Assembly (NCBI RefSeq): GCF_002443295.1
Contig: NZ_BAOS01000017.1
Coordinates: 124,001 to 188,000 of the forward strand
Reading direction: 5' to 3'
From: Candidatus Scalindua japonica
GTDB taxonomy: Bacteria; Planctomycetota; Brocadiia; Brocadiales; Scalinduaceae
DNA: 64,000 bases
The notes beneath the pieces were generated by a model that was not told the origin of the DNA, did not search any database, and saw only the letters and a program-made list of their open reading frames with translations. Positions within the stretch are counted from its first letter, which is position 1. Every line of letters starts with the position of its first letter. A program made the position numbers and the translations under genes. Shown here piece after piece: positions 52,527 to 62,355 of the stretch.

Positions 52527-54767
52527 TTACCGACAGTATCCTTCTATCTTTTCTAAATTCGCGTATTCCAGCGCCAGCTTTTTCATGCCGACATTATTGA
52601 AATCAACATGTACTGTGTCTGAAGAGGGAGCTATCTTTACAACTCTGCCACGGCCAAAAATTGCGTGCTTTACAATATCTCCTGAAACCAATTCAATACT
52701 ATCTCGCGGTTCATCAATCTGGAATTCCGGCAACTCATCATACCCACCCTCTCCCGCATCATATTGATAGTCATCCTCCCCTGCCGATTCTCTGCCTCTC
52801 TTTGTATATTCGGTACGCAGTTTACCATTGTAGGAATTATAGTCTGTTTTATCTATCTCCTCAACAACATCAAAAGGTATCTCACTTAAAAATCTTGATG
52901 GTATACAGGCGGAACGCTGACCGTATTTTGCCCGATATCTGGTATGGGACAGAAACAGGTCCCTTTGCGCCCTTGTAATGCCCACATAGCACAAACGACG
53001 CTCTTCTTCAATATCATCATCCGAATCCTTTGATTGCGAATGGGGCAATAAACCTTCCTCCAGGCCTGTGATGAAAACAACGGGAAATTCCAGGCCTTTT
53101 GCAGCATGCAACGTCATCAGAGTAACGGTATCTATTGTATCGTCCCATTTGTCAATATCAGAAATTAATGCCACCTCCTCTAAAAAACCCTGTAGCGAAC
53201 CTTCCGGGTTTGAAACATCATACTCACTGGCAGCGTTCACCAGTTCCTCAATATTCTCCAATCTCTCTTCGCTATCACCTTCATAAGATTGCACCATATA
53301 ATCTACGTATCTAATTTTCTGAATAACCTGTTTTACAAACTCCATTACCGGATAAACCGGTGACTTACGTAATTCAGCAACAATATTCCGGAAGTTATTT
53401 ACTGATTTGGAACTTTTCGCCTTGATTTCCGGAATTTCACGGACTCTGGAAATCGCCTCTGACATATTGGTATTATGCGATACCGCCCACTCTTTTAATC
53501 GCTTTATAGTCGTTGGACCAATACCTCTTGCGGGGACATTTACAACTCTTTCAAAAGAGAGATCATCATCCGGGTTGGCGCAGAGTTTGAGGTAAGAAAG
53601 GAGATCTTTAATCTCTTTTCTTTTGAAGAATTCAACACTACCAACAATTGAGTAAGGTATTCCAGCCCGTAGCATACAAGCTTCCAACACACGTGACTGT
53701 GCGTTTGTACGATAGAATACCGCTATATCAGAGTGTCTGTTTCCACCCTGAATAAATTCAGAAATTTTTTCAGCAATTTCCTTCGCTTCACCATTCTCAT
53801 CCTCACAATGAATAATCCTGACCTTGCTCCCTTTGCTGTTTTCCGTCCAGAGTAATTTCGGCTTCCTTGAGAGATTATTATTAATTATTTCTGAAGCAAC
53901 ATGAAGAATGTTCTTCGTTGAGCGGTAGTTTTGTTCCAGTTTGACTGTCTTTGTATCAGGATAGTCCTTTTCAAAATTCAGTATGTTCCGTATGTTGGCA
54001 CCGCGCCAGCCATAAATAGATTGATCAGGGTCTCCGGTAGCACATATATTTTCATACTTTTGTGCCAGAAGTTGAGTAATTGCGTATTGCGCGTGATTTG
54101 TGTCCTGATACTCATCAATAAGTATATACCTGAATTTCTCCTGATATTTCTCCAACACTTCTGGAAAATTATTAAATATATGTACAACCTTGAAAAGCAG
54201 ATCGTCAAAATCCAACGCATTATTTGCCTCAAGATATTGCTGATATTTGGTGTATACCTTTGAAACAACGTCATTGTAATAACCTGATTTATACTCCGCA
54301 AATTTTTCAGATGACAGTAACTCATTCTTTGCGTTACTAATAGATGCCGCAACCGCACTCGGCCGCCAGTTAGTAGTATCCAGGTTCAGTTCATTCATGG
54401 CGTCCTTTATGCACTTAATCTGGTCTCCGGAATCGTAAATACTGAAATTTTTTGTAAAGTCCAGATGCTCAATCTCACTACGTAATATCCTGGAACACAT
54501 GGAGTGAAATGTAGAGATCCACATTCCTCTGAGATCAAGAAATTCACCCAACCGCTCTTTCATCTCATTAGCGGCTTTATTAGTGAAAGTTATTGACAGA
54601 ATATTTGCCGGAGGAGTTCCCTTTTCAACAAGGTATCCGACCCTGCGGGTAATTACCCTTGTTTTACCGCTACCAGCCCCGGCAATCACGAGCAATGGGC
54701 CTTCTATATGGGTTATTGCTTCTTTTTGGGCTTCAGTTACGTTGTCCAGGATGTTCATATTACTCAT
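52527..54767 (-). CDS. pcrA: UvrD/PcrA-type superfamily 1 DNA helicase
   Basis: 746 residues. Motif I in LLVIAGAGSGKTRVITRR (residues 25-42), Ia in ILSITFTNKAANEMKER, II in YILIDEYQDTNHAQY, III in CATGDPDQSIYGWRGAN, IV in VKLEQNYRSTKNI, V in VTLMTLHAAKGLEFPVVF and VI in LCYVGITRAQRDLFLSH. The C-terminus ends with GDIVKHAIFGRGRVVKI, the Tudor-like tail that binds RNA polymerase in PcrA. It repairs and restarts DNA replication and backs up stalled polymerase. It starts near an ATG at 54767 with a second ATG at 54758. Confidence 0.94.
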   Translation of the reverse strand: MSNMNILDNVTEAQKEAITHIEGPLLVIAGAGSGKTRVITRRVGYLVEKGTPPANILSITFTNKAANEMKERLGEFLDLRGMWISTFHSMCSRILRSEIEHLDFTKNFSIYDSGDQIKCIKDAMNELNLDTTNWRPSAVAASISNAKNELLSSEKFAEYKSGYYNDVVSKVYTKYQQYLEANNALDFDDLLFKVVHIFNNFPEVLEKYQEKFRYILIDEYQDTNHAQYAITQLLAQKYENICATGDPDQSIYGWRGANIRNILNFEKDYPDTKTVKLEQNYRSTKNILHVASEIINNNLSRKPKLLWTENSKGSKVRIIHCEDENGEAKEIAEKISEFIQGGNRHSDIAVFYRTNAQSRVLEACMLRAGIPYSIVGSVEFFKRKEIKDLLSYLKLCANPDDDLSFERVVNVPARGIGPTTIKRLKEWAVSHNTNMSEAISRVREIPEIKAKSSKSVNNFRNIVAELRKSPVYPVMEFVKQVIQKIRYVDYMVQSYEGDSEERLENIEELVNAASEYDVSNPEGSLQGFLEEVALISDIDKWDDTIDTVTLMTLHAAKGLEFPVVFITGLEEGLLPHSQSKDSDDDIEEERRLCYVGITRAQRDLFLSHTRYRAKYGQRSACIPSRFLSEIPFDVVEEIDKTDYNSYNGKLRTEYTKRGRESAGEDDYQYDAGEGGYDELPEFQIDEPRDSIELVSGDIVKHAIFGRGRVVKIAPSSDTVHVDFNNVGMKKLALEYANLEKIEGYCR

Positions 54768-54836
54768 TTTTATTTAAACGGTAATGAAAAACCGTGTTGA
54801 ATAGTTTTTATTTGCTGAATCAATACGGTGAAATTC

Positions 54837-55481
54837 TCATTTCTTCTGTGCTATCAAACTCACCACTGACTTATTCTCTGCTATCTCACCTTCTCTATAA
54901 AAAAGAATACGGAAATCTCTGAAAGAATTGAGAAGTTCATTGTGCTTCAGTAGATATGCCGGATTTTTGGGTCCGGGCGCGTCTTTTCCATATTTCATCT
55001 GATCAATAGAGTATGTCTCAAACATAACCATACCACCCTTTCTAAGGCCCTCCTTGATCTGGGGGATAAGGTCTTTCTGTGTATAATAAAAACAGGTAAT
55101 GAGATCATACTTATCAGAGGGGATTTTATATTCCTCCAGATCAGCTGCAAATGCGTTCAGCGTCACACCACTTTCCCGAGCGAAAAGCCTGGCTTTCTCA
55201 ACTGCTTTATCTGAAATATCACAACCGTCAACAGCAAAACCGTTTCCGGCAAGAAATACAGCGTTTCTCCCTTCTCCCATAGCCAGTACCAGGGCCTTGC
55301 CTCTCACCAGAATGTCCAACTTATCTTTAAGAAACTTTAACGGTTCTTTACCATAGATATACTCTCTGGAGTTGTAACGTTTGTTCCATCTATTCCTGTC
55401 ATCTTCACCGGCACAAACAATCTGTCCAAAACAGAAGAATAAGAGAGAGAGGGTTATTGTGGAAATTAATATCATTTTCAT
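54837..55481 (-). CDS. SAM-dependent methyltransferase with signal peptide
   Basis: 214 residues. The N-terminus MKMILISTITLSLLFFCFGQ then IVCAGEDD is a good Sec signal, cleaved near VCA-G. The body is a class I methyltransferase: WNKRYNSREYIYGKEPLKFL, motif I ALVLAMGEGRNAVFLAGNG, acidic end of strand 2 in VDGCDISDKAVEKA, AFAADLEEYKIPSDKYD, and ITCFYYTQKDLIPQIKEGLR (the TehB/TPMT-like subgroup). Such enzymes are cytosolic because SAM is cytosolic, so export would be odd. In planctomycetes with internal compartments the signal could direct the protein to another space. It could also be a membrane anchor. Confidence 0.8.
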   Translation of the reverse strand: MKMILISTITLSLLFFCFGQIVCAGEDDRNRWNKRYNSREYIYGKEPLKFLKDKLDILVRGKALVLAMGEGRNAVFLAGNGFAVDGCDISDKAVEKARLFARESGVTLNAFAADLEEYKIPSDKYDLITCFYYTQKDLIPQIKEGLRKGGMVMFETYSIDQMKYGKDAPGPKNPAYLLKHNELLNSFRDFRILFYREGEIAENKSVVSLIAQKK

Positions 55482-55687
55482 ACAGAGCCTGATTGGTCAG
55501 TTTGAGAAACGGAGCCTACATGTATTTATTATTAATCTATATATTAATTAAATAAGGGAACGTTCAAGAAATACTCATCTGCGGCAGATAGGTTTCAACG
55601 TACAACCTGGAATATTTTAGATACAAATTCGGCTAATTTGTGTCTACCACATATTTAGCCCTGGCTCGGCAAGGCCGAGAATGATAT

Positions 55688-56134
55688 CTAGAACTCCGGT
55701 ACGTTAACTCTTTTCCTTAACTCTTCAGCATTTTTTAATACACTTGCCTGTTTCTCTTTCATAGATAATGGCTTTAATTCGGCCAGATTATAACTAAAAA
55801 CCTTGTCATCTTTAAGTTTGCGTGGCCACAATAATTCGGAGAAGAAATCCAGAGGAAATATTTCGTAATAAGGCGCCTTTGTCTCTTCAAATACTATTTT
55901 GCGTTCGTGGGTAAGCGCCCCGTTCTCATCCTTTCTCACTATCATTATTTTTCTGGTGCCATAATATGTAAACGGTATCGTAACGGGACTTTCGCCGATA
56001 AGCTGATCATCAATATATACCAGAGCATTGCTGGGATTTGTCTTAACCGTTATTGATCTGGTTACACAGCCGGAAAAGGCAAAAAGAACAGCGATGAGGA
56101 CCAGGAAATTGATAGATCGTACCGTTTTCATCAT
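55688..56134 (-). CDS. PEGA-domain lipoprotein
   Basis: 148 residues. Lipoprotein signal with FAFSGCVTRS at residue 22 or so. PEGA domain at about 28-80: ITVKTNPSNALVYIDDQLIG then ESPVTIPFTYYGTRKIMIVR, the repeated 'P-x-x-A-x-V-x-x-(D/N)-(G)' surface fold. A short C-terminal part carries YEIFPLDFFSELLWPRKLKD. PEGA domains are found in cell-surface proteins; the function of this lipoprotein is unknown. It lies between the methyltransferase and guaB genes in the same direction, with gaps of about 200 bases each side, so it is probably a single unit. Confidence 0.85.
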   Translation of the reverse strand: MMKTVRSINFLVLIAVLFAFSGCVTRSITVKTNPSNALVYIDDQLIGESPVTIPFTYYGTRKIMIVRKDENGALTHERKIVFEETKAPYYEIFPLDFFSELLWPRKLKDDKVFSYNLAELKPLSMKEKQASVLKNAEELRKRVNVPEF

Positions 56135-56215
56135 GATAAAGTTTACCCTATAAACTACAAGTTGAAATTATTTTATAAATTTATGTATAAATATGTATTG
56201 AAAATCCAAAGTTTA

Positions 56216-56312
56216 GATTCTTCAGTAAAGCGGAGCTTAGCTCACTCCGTTCATCCTTCAGAACGACAGATTAGCATGTCATTCTGAACGTAGCGGAGCG
56301 GAATGAAGGATC
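56216..56312. repeat. Dispersed palindromic repeat, copy C
   Basis: TTCAGAACGACA (56257..56268) pairs with TGTCATTCTGAA (56277..56288), one mismatch, and the arms extend on both sides with GCGGAG blocks. It lies between guaB and the PEGA gene. It is the most complete of the three copies. Confidence 0.65.
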
Positions 56313-56322
56313 AAATTTGAAA

Positions 56323-57849
56323 CTATCCCCTTTTTCTATCACGAGGATAAAAGAGCGCCGCTTCTGGCGCGGTATATGAATGCAGGTCATGGACCGCCCC
56401 TTCCCCCTGAGCGGAAGGTGACCTGGCTTCAAAAGCTAGAGAACCGTCATAAATCGCGTTATGCAGGTCCTTTATTGTCTTGTAACCAATTGTCTGCATA
56501 GCATGCAATAAGCTTTTGATAATATACTCCCCAAAATGAGCAACTGAGCCTTTATCAACTACAGTACCAGACACTCCCTGAGCAATTTTTATTTTATCAT
56601 CATTTGAATAATATCTCTTGTCACCACCTTTATCCATCGCCTCTAAAGATGCCATACCTCGATATTTTTTTAACCTGACACCACCTTCATAATAGTAGTC
56701 ACCCGGAGCCTCATTCGTACCGGCAAGCAATGCGCCAAGCATTACGTCACTTGCTCCCAATGACAGCGCTTTAACTATGTATCCTATATTTGCAACTCCT
56801 CCATCCGCTATTACCGGTATTCCCGCATACTCTCTCGCAAACTTTGCGCAGTGATAGACCGCAGACCCCTGTGCTCTCCCTACGGCCATGGTATCCTGTG
56901 TAATGCAGATAGAACCTGCTCCCATGCCTATCCGAAGCGCATCTACACCCTTATCAATGAGTGATTTACATTGCCTGGCCGTTACAACGTTTCCGCCTAT
57001 AACATCTATTTCAGGATAATTATTCTTTATATACTCTATCATATTGTGCTGGTAAATTGAATCACCCTGAGATGCGTCAATCACTATTACATCCACTCCG
57101 GCATCTACTAACTCTTTCAGTCTTTCCTTGTCTTCATCTCGTGTTGAAATCGCCGCTCCTACCAGCAACTGTTTTTCTTTGTTTTTTGAAGCCAGAGGAA
57201 AATCCTTATTTTTTAACAAATCAGACCTGCTCATTAAGGACACCAGACGTCCTTCTTTATCTATCAGAGGCAACTTGCCTTTTTTTGACTCCTTAAGTAT
57301 TTTATTCCCTTCCGCAAGAGTAATACCCGCAGTTGCCGTAATAAGCCGGTCAACCATAACATCACGTAGTTTTTTTGTTCTATCTAATTCAAAATCTATA
57401 TCCCTCCGTGTAACGATACCTGTTAATTTTGTTTTTAATGTCCCGTCTTCGGTTATTGGTATCCCGGAAAATCCGTATGTTTTTTTTATGTTATCTACAT
57501 CTAAAATTGTGTCTTCCGGACTGAGCGTTACAGGATCGGTAATGAAACCGTTTTCAAACCTTTTTACCAATCTGACTTCCGCAGCCTGCTCTTCAATTGT
57601 GTTATTGTAATGTATTACTCCGATTCCACCCAGGAGGGCCATATAGATGGCCATTTTTGACTCCGTAACAGTATCCATCGGAGAGCTGACAAGCGGTCTC
57701 TTTATCCTGATATTCCTTGTAAGGTTCGTTTCCAGATCAACATCTTCTATAGAAAAACCTATATAGCCGGGCAGCAGTATAAAATCACTATATGTCATAC
57801 CTCCGCCGTCGCCAAAGAACTCTTCCGCGCTAAATCCATTTTCTGGCAT
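56323..57849 (-). CDS. guaB: Inosine-5'-monophosphate dehydrogenase
   Basis: 508 residues. IMPDH turns IMP into XMP with NAD, the key step to GMP. The barrel start [20 protein letters not shown] and [20 protein letters not shown], then two CBS domains at about 95-220, then [40 protein letters not shown] and the catalytic loop [20 protein letters not shown] with the active cysteine, and [20 protein letters not shown]. The flap ends with [23 protein letters not shown] lies seven bases before the ATG. It follows priA by 10 bases. Confidence 0.95.
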   Translation of the reverse strand: MPENGFSAEEFFGDGGGMTYSDFILLPGYIGFSIEDVDLETNLTRNIRIKRPLVSSPMDTVTESKMAIYMALLGGIGVIHYNNTIEEQAAEVRLVKRFENGFITDPVTLSPEDTILDVDNIKKTYGFSGIPITEDGTLKTKLTGIVTRRDIDFELDRTKKLRDVMVDRLITATAGITLAEGNKILKESKKGKLPLIDKEGRLVSLMSRSDLLKNKDFPLASKNKEKQLLVGAAISTRDEDKERLKELVDAGVDVIVIDASQGDSIYQHNMIEYIKNNYPEIDVIGGNVVTARQCKSLIDKGVDALRIGMGAGSICITQDTMAVGRAQGSAVYHCAKFAREYAGIPVIADGGVANIGYIVKALSLGASDVMLGALLAGTNEAPGDYYYEGGVRLKKYRGMASLEAMDKGGDKRYYSNDDKIKIAQGVSGTVVDKGSVAHFGEYIIKSLLHAMQTIGYKTIKDLHNAIYDGSLAFEARSPSAQGEGAVHDLHSYTAPEAALFYPRDRKRG

Positions 57850-57859
57850 TATTTATCAC

Positions 57860-60112
57860 CTATATTAACATGTAAGGGTCCACATCTATCATCATCTGGA
57901 CCTTTTTTGAATTTCTTTTTTCGTTTTCAATACTTTTTAAGATCGTATGCAGATTATTGAAACTATCCGCCTTCACTATTAAGTGCCATCTATAGTTGTC
58001 TTTAACCTTGACAATCGGCGCGGGCGCAGGACCTAAAACACCAATTTTGTTTTTATGCAACCCAGATAAAAGCGGACCTCCGGACAGTTTTATTGCTTTC
58101 ATTAGCTTTTCAGCAATTTTGGAGATCTTTTCTTTAACATCCTGGTCATTCTTTCCACGCAAAACAACTCTGGCTAATCGCCCATATGGAGGATAATAAA
58201 GTTGCTTTCTATATTCAAGTTCTTTTTTGGCAAACCCATCGTAGTCGTGTGATGCAGCATGTGTAATACTGTAATGCTCAGGATTGTAAGTTTGAACAAC
58301 GACCTTGCCCCCCTTTGATCCTCTTCCTGTTCTGCCCGCCACCTGACAAAGCAGTTGGAACGTCTTCTCTCCAGCTCGAAAATCCGGCAGATTGATAATG
58401 GTATCAGCAGAAAGTACACCAACCAACGTAACATTCGGAAAATCAAGGCCTTTTGCTATCATTTGAGTGCCTAAAAGGATATCTATATCGCCATTTCGAA
58501 AAGAGCTTAATGCCTTTTCGTGAGAATCCTTCCCTCTCATTGTATCGCTATCCATTCTCAGGAGATTATAATCAGGGAACCTGGTCTTTATCAACTCCTC
58601 CATTCTCTCAGTACCAAAACCCTGAAAACGTATTCCATTAGAACAGCAATCAGGACATTCTCCTGGAACAGGCTCTTCTGAAAAGCAATAATGACATATT
58701 ACCGCATCTCTCTTTTTGTGATAAGTAAGAGATATGTCACATCTTTTACATCTTAATACAAATCCACATCTTCTACAACTTATAAAAGGTGAAAAACCCC
58801 GTCTGTTCAATAGTAGCAACACCTGCTCTTTTCTGGAAAGAGATTGCTTCATACTGAGTTCCAGATAATTTGATATCTGCTTAAGCCCTTTACCTCTGTA
58901 AACTTCACGTCGCATATCAATTATTTCCACCCTGGGAAGAGGTTTGTGCCCAACACGATTCTTCAAATTAACACATTCATACTTACCATTAGACGTATTA
59001 TAGAAGCTTTCAAGAGAAGGTGTCGCTGAGCCAAGCACAACCACCGCATTTTCATATGCAGCCCTGACAACACTCACATCGCGAGCGTTGTAACGCGGAG
59101 ATGTGTCCTGCTTGAATGTATTTTCATGTTCTTCATCAATTACGATAAGCCCCACATCTTCTAAAGGGGCAAACACTGCCGAACGGGCGCCAACGACAAC
59201 ATCTGCATTGCCGTTCTTAATTTCCCACCATTGATCGCTTCTCTGCCTCTCAGTCAAACTGCTATGTAAAACGGACACTCTATCAAAACGGGATTTAAAC
59301 CTTTCAATTGTTTGTGGTGTAAGAGATATTTCAGGGACAAGAACAATGGCCCTCATACCCAAAGTAATCACTTCTGAGATCGCCTGAAGATAGACCTCTG
59401 TCTTACCGCTTCCCGTAACACCTTTAAGCAAAACAACACTATGCTTTCTCTCTCTTAATTTTCTCTTAATTAACCTGATTGCTACTTCCTGCTCTTCGGT
59501 TGATGATAAATGAGCTGTCTTCTTAAAGTGTTTTCCGGCAAAGAGAGAGTCGCTTACCTCTTTTTTATCAAGGGTTATAAAACCACGATCACGAAGTCTG
59601 TTAATACTATCCATTTTGCACTTGCTGATACTTGCTAATTCCGGAAATGTCATCTCGCCTTCTTCAGTGAGGACTTCCAGCACTCTTGCCTGTTTTGGCG
59701 CTCTCTTTTTTATTGTGGAGACCATATCTCTTACCGAAGCTCCATCTCTACACAATCTGACAACGCTTATTGTCCTGGATTTCATACCCTTCCTTACCAC
59801 AGAAGGTAAAAACGATACCAGGGCCTCACCTAAACCGCAGAAATAGAAATTCGACATCCACTCCGCGACTCTTAACATTTTTGAATTCAAGATAGGTGTT
59901 GTGTCGATTACGTGTATTATGTCCTTTAATGTTGTTACGTCTGATATATTGGTCAATCCAACACAATACCCCACAACGGTCCTATTCCCAAAAGGAACCT
60001 TAACCCTTTTACCAATTGCTACCTGGTTTACAAAAGATGGCGGGATTTTGTAGTGAAATTTTTTATTCAGAGGTATATCCAGGACAACCTCAGCAAAGCG
60101 CTCGCAAGTCAT
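57860..60112 (-). CDS. priA: Primosomal protein N' (replication restart helicase)
   Basis: 750 residues. PriA reloads the replisome at stalled forks. The N-terminal DNA-binding part VVLDIPLNKKFHYKIPPSF and GKRVKVPFGNRTVVGYCVGL is followed by the helicase core: Walker A LLKGVTGSGKTEVYLQAI, Walker B LIVIDEEHENTFKQD, ATPSLESFY, and the zinc-binding cysteines CRRCGFVLRCKRCDIS, CHYCFSEEPVPGECPDCCS. The end has LLGTQMIAKGLDFPNVTLVG and VAGRTGRGSKGG. It is the first gene of the unit with guaB. Confidence 0.95.
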   Translation of the reverse strand: MTCERFAEVVLDIPLNKKFHYKIPPSFVNQVAIGKRVKVPFGNRTVVGYCVGLTNISDVTTLKDIIHVIDTTPILNSKMLRVAEWMSNFYFCGLGEALVSFLPSVVRKGMKSRTISVVRLCRDGASVRDMVSTIKKRAPKQARVLEVLTEEGEMTFPELASISKCKMDSINRLRDRGFITLDKKEVSDSLFAGKHFKKTAHLSSTEEQEVAIRLIKRKLRERKHSVVLLKGVTGSGKTEVYLQAISEVITLGMRAIVLVPEISLTPQTIERFKSRFDRVSVLHSSLTERQRSDQWWEIKNGNADVVVGARSAVFAPLEDVGLIVIDEEHENTFKQDTSPRYNARDVSVVRAAYENAVVVLGSATPSLESFYNTSNGKYECVNLKNRVGHKPLPRVEIIDMRREVYRGKGLKQISNYLELSMKQSLSRKEQVLLLLNRRGFSPFISCRRCGFVLRCKRCDISLTYHKKRDAVICHYCFSEEPVPGECPDCCSNGIRFQGFGTERMEELIKTRFPDYNLLRMDSDTMRGKDSHEKALSSFRNGDIDILLGTQMIAKGLDFPNVTLVGVLSADTIINLPDFRAGEKTFQLLCQVAGRTGRGSKGGKVVVQTYNPEHYSITHAASHDYDGFAKKELEYRKQLYYPPYGRLARVVLRGKNDQDVKEKISKIAEKLMKAIKLSGGPLLSGLHKNKIGVLGPAPAPIVKVKDNYRWHLIVKADSFNNLHTILKSIENEKRNSKKVQMMIDVDPYMLI

Positions 60113-60282
60113 TGAAATAAAAGCCCTTACAAATATTTGAAATCATAGTTATTTTGCAGGATAGTATCACAATTATAAAAAAGAGTCAAGACAAGCATCA
60201 TTATACAAGCATATTATCCTTGATTTACCACCCCAATATTTCTATAAAATATCGATATTAAAGAGACGAACCAAACGATACC
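60113..60282. other. 170-base divergent promoter region
   Basis: Short divergent spacer between priA and the amidase gene, AT-rich. It should hold both promoters, but no clear box pair was found. Confidence 0.4.
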
Positions 60283-60891
60283 ATGAAGATAGTTGAACGG
60301 CATGTCAAAATATTTATAGTTGCCATGTTTGTAACAGCATCAGGGCTTCTTATTTATTATCCATTTATCAGTGTTAAAAGGAAGATTCGTGTCACCACTA
60401 TTGATTTAGAAAGATTATGCGAAGTAGACGTAAGTGAGAATAACTGGCAATATGTGGTAATACATCACAGCGCCACTGATGAAGGATGCGCGAATAGCTT
60501 TGACCGATATCACAGGGAACAAAAAAAGTGGTCGCACGGCCTGGCCTATCATTTCGTCATCGGAAACGGTAACGGTTCGGGCAATGGTGTGATTGAAGTG
60601 GGTAACAGGTGGAAAAAACAAATTCATGGCGCGCATACCGCTAATAAAGATCTTAATCAGATTTCTATCGGCATCTGCCTTGTCGGGAACTTTGAAAAGG
60701 ACAAAGGACCTACAGACAATCAATTTACATCTCTTATAAGCCTGATCAATTACTTTTCAAAAAAATATAATATCCCCATATCACATATAGTCAAACATTG
60801 TCAGGTCCTTCAAAAAGGCACGGCATGCCCCGGCAGGCATTTTCCTTACAGACAACTTATTAACAAAATAAGTTCATTGCAGTCACTATAA
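60283..60891 (+). CDS. Membrane-anchored N-acetylmuramoyl-L-alanine amidase (PGRP-like)
   Basis: 202 residues. N-terminal anchor at about 9-29 (KIFIVAMFVTASGLLIYYPF). Amidase_2 fold: QYVVIHHSATDEGCANSF with zinc histidine near 61, HGLAYHFVIGNGNGSGNG, IHGAHTANKDLNQISIGICL, and the metal site IVKHCQVLQKGTACPGRHFP with histidine and cysteine. It cuts the bond between muramic acid and the peptide of murein. Peptidoglycan metabolism genes are informative in planctomycetes, and this gene fits a wall that is not absent. Confidence 0.9.
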   Translation: MKIVERHVKIFIVAMFVTASGLLIYYPFISVKRKIRVTTIDLERLCEVDVSENNWQYVVIHHSATDEGCANSFDRYHREQKKWSHGLAYHFVIGNGNGSGNGVIEVGNRWKKQIHGAHTANKDLNQISIGICLVGNFEKDKGPTDNQFTSLISLINYFSKKYNIPISHIVKHCQVLQKGTACPGRHFPYRQLINKISSLQSL

Positions 60892-61042
60892 AATAAACTC
60901 GGTATTGACAATTTCCAGTCAAGAAAAGCATAGAACGTCAATGCAGACACGAAGATGTTGCCTTCAAAAGGCTTTCCAGTTTTACCCTTAACAAACCAGG
61001 GTCTTTGATATAACAAGAATGACAGCAGAGAGATACATCAGA

Positions 61043-62179
61043 TTACCCATCAACATAATACTCTCTGATACTGACAAAATCTTTTTCTGCCTTAATAAAA
61101 GCATCTACCACATCAGGATCAAAGTGCTTGCCACTGCCATCAACAATGATTTTAATGCTCCTGGTATGAGAAAATGCTTCTTTGTAGCAGCGTCTGGATG
61201 TCAGCGCATCGTATACATCGGACAATGCAAGAATTCGTCCGACCAGAGGAATGTTTTCTCCGGCAAGTCCATGCGGATAACCCGTACCGTCCCATTTTTC
61301 ATGGTGACTCTCAGCAATATCAATACCAATACGTACAAAGTCGTTTCCGGAATGCAGCCGGTACACTTCTCTAAGTGTTTCAGCTCCTATACAGGTATGG
61401 GCTTTCATGGCATTAAACTCTTCATCCGTTAGTTTATCAGGTTTTAGAAGTATACCATCTGCAATCCCAACTTTACCGATATCATGCAACGGGCTGGCAG
61501 CACAAATATTTTCTATATAATTATCGTCTATGATATTCTCATATTTTGTAAGAAAACGGAGTTGTTGACAGAGAAATCTAACATACTCTCTTATCCTTAA
61601 TAGATGTTCCCCTGTTTCCGGATCACGTGACTCAGCAAGTTTTGCCATTGCAAAGATAGTAGCCCGCTGAGCAGCGGTAATCTCAGACACTTGTTTACTG
61701 ACACGGTTCTGCAGTTCCAGGTTAAAGCTTTCAATCTGCTCCTGATATCGGCTCTCTTTATCATGCATCTGCTTTTTTTCCAGGCACGCATCAATCCTGG
61801 CTCTTAGAATAGCATGGACAAATGGTTTGACCATATAGTCATCCGCCCCACTTTCGATACAACGTATTACATTATCCATATCACTAAGTGCAGAGATCAT
61901 TATGACCGGGATATGAGATAAATGTGGATCGTTCTTTATGATTTTCAACACCTGGTAACCATCCATTTCAGGCATACGAATATCCAACAGGACCAGGTCG
62001 CAAGCCTGGTTCTCCAATACGGATAAAGCGTATAATCCATTTTCTGCCATAACAGGCGTATATCCCATAATCTCAATCAAATCATTGAGGATTTTAAGAT
62101 TAATATCGCTATCATCTACAATAAGTATATTGGGCTTCACCGGTCCTGTTTCGTGGTCCATTTTTTTCGAATTGATCAT
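61043..62179 (-). CDS. Response regulator with HD-GYP domain
   Basis: 378 residues. Receiver at 15-135 with D66 in LVLLDIRMPEMDGYQVL. A linker coiled coil (about 140-170) is followed by the HD-GYP domain: AMAKLAESRDPETGEHLLRI, LHDIGKVGIADGIL with H232-D233, THE-type H in AHTCIGAETLREVY, SHHEKWDGTGYPHG (292-304) and ALSDVYDALTSRRCY. All metal-binding residues are kept, so it should degrade c-di-GMP to GMP. It converges with the amidase gene. Together with the REC-GGDEF-HD-GYP protein and the next gene it makes three HD-GYP-type proteins in the window. Confidence 0.93.
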   Translation of the reverse strand: MINSKKMDHETGPVKPNILIVDDSDINLKILNDLIEIMGYTPVMAENGLYALSVLENQACDLVLLDIRMPEMDGYQVLKIIKNDPHLSHIPVIMISALSDMDNVIRCIESGADDYMVKPFVHAILRARIDACLEKKQMHDKESRYQEQIESFNLELQNRVSKQVSEITAAQRATIFAMAKLAESRDPETGEHLLRIREYVRFLCQQLRFLTKYENIIDDNYIENICAASPLHDIGKVGIADGILLKPDKLTDEEFNAMKAHTCIGAETLREVYRLHSGNDFVRIGIDIAESHHEKWDGTGYPHGLAGENIPLVGRILALSDVYDALTSRRCYKEAFSHTRSIKIIVDGSGKHFDPDVVDAFIKAEKDFVSIREYYVDG

Positions 62180-62355
62180 TTCTATAATTCTGTCAGGATA
62201 AAGTTCAGATTCAGTTCATTTTGTGATAGTATCACTTGAATTAGTAATTCCTCCTCTCTGAAAAATGATATTGAACACCTGGTAGAAAACCTGGGTAATT
62301 GTCAACATTGTTTCCATTACTATCATGCACTCATGTTTATCATTCTTAAATGATT

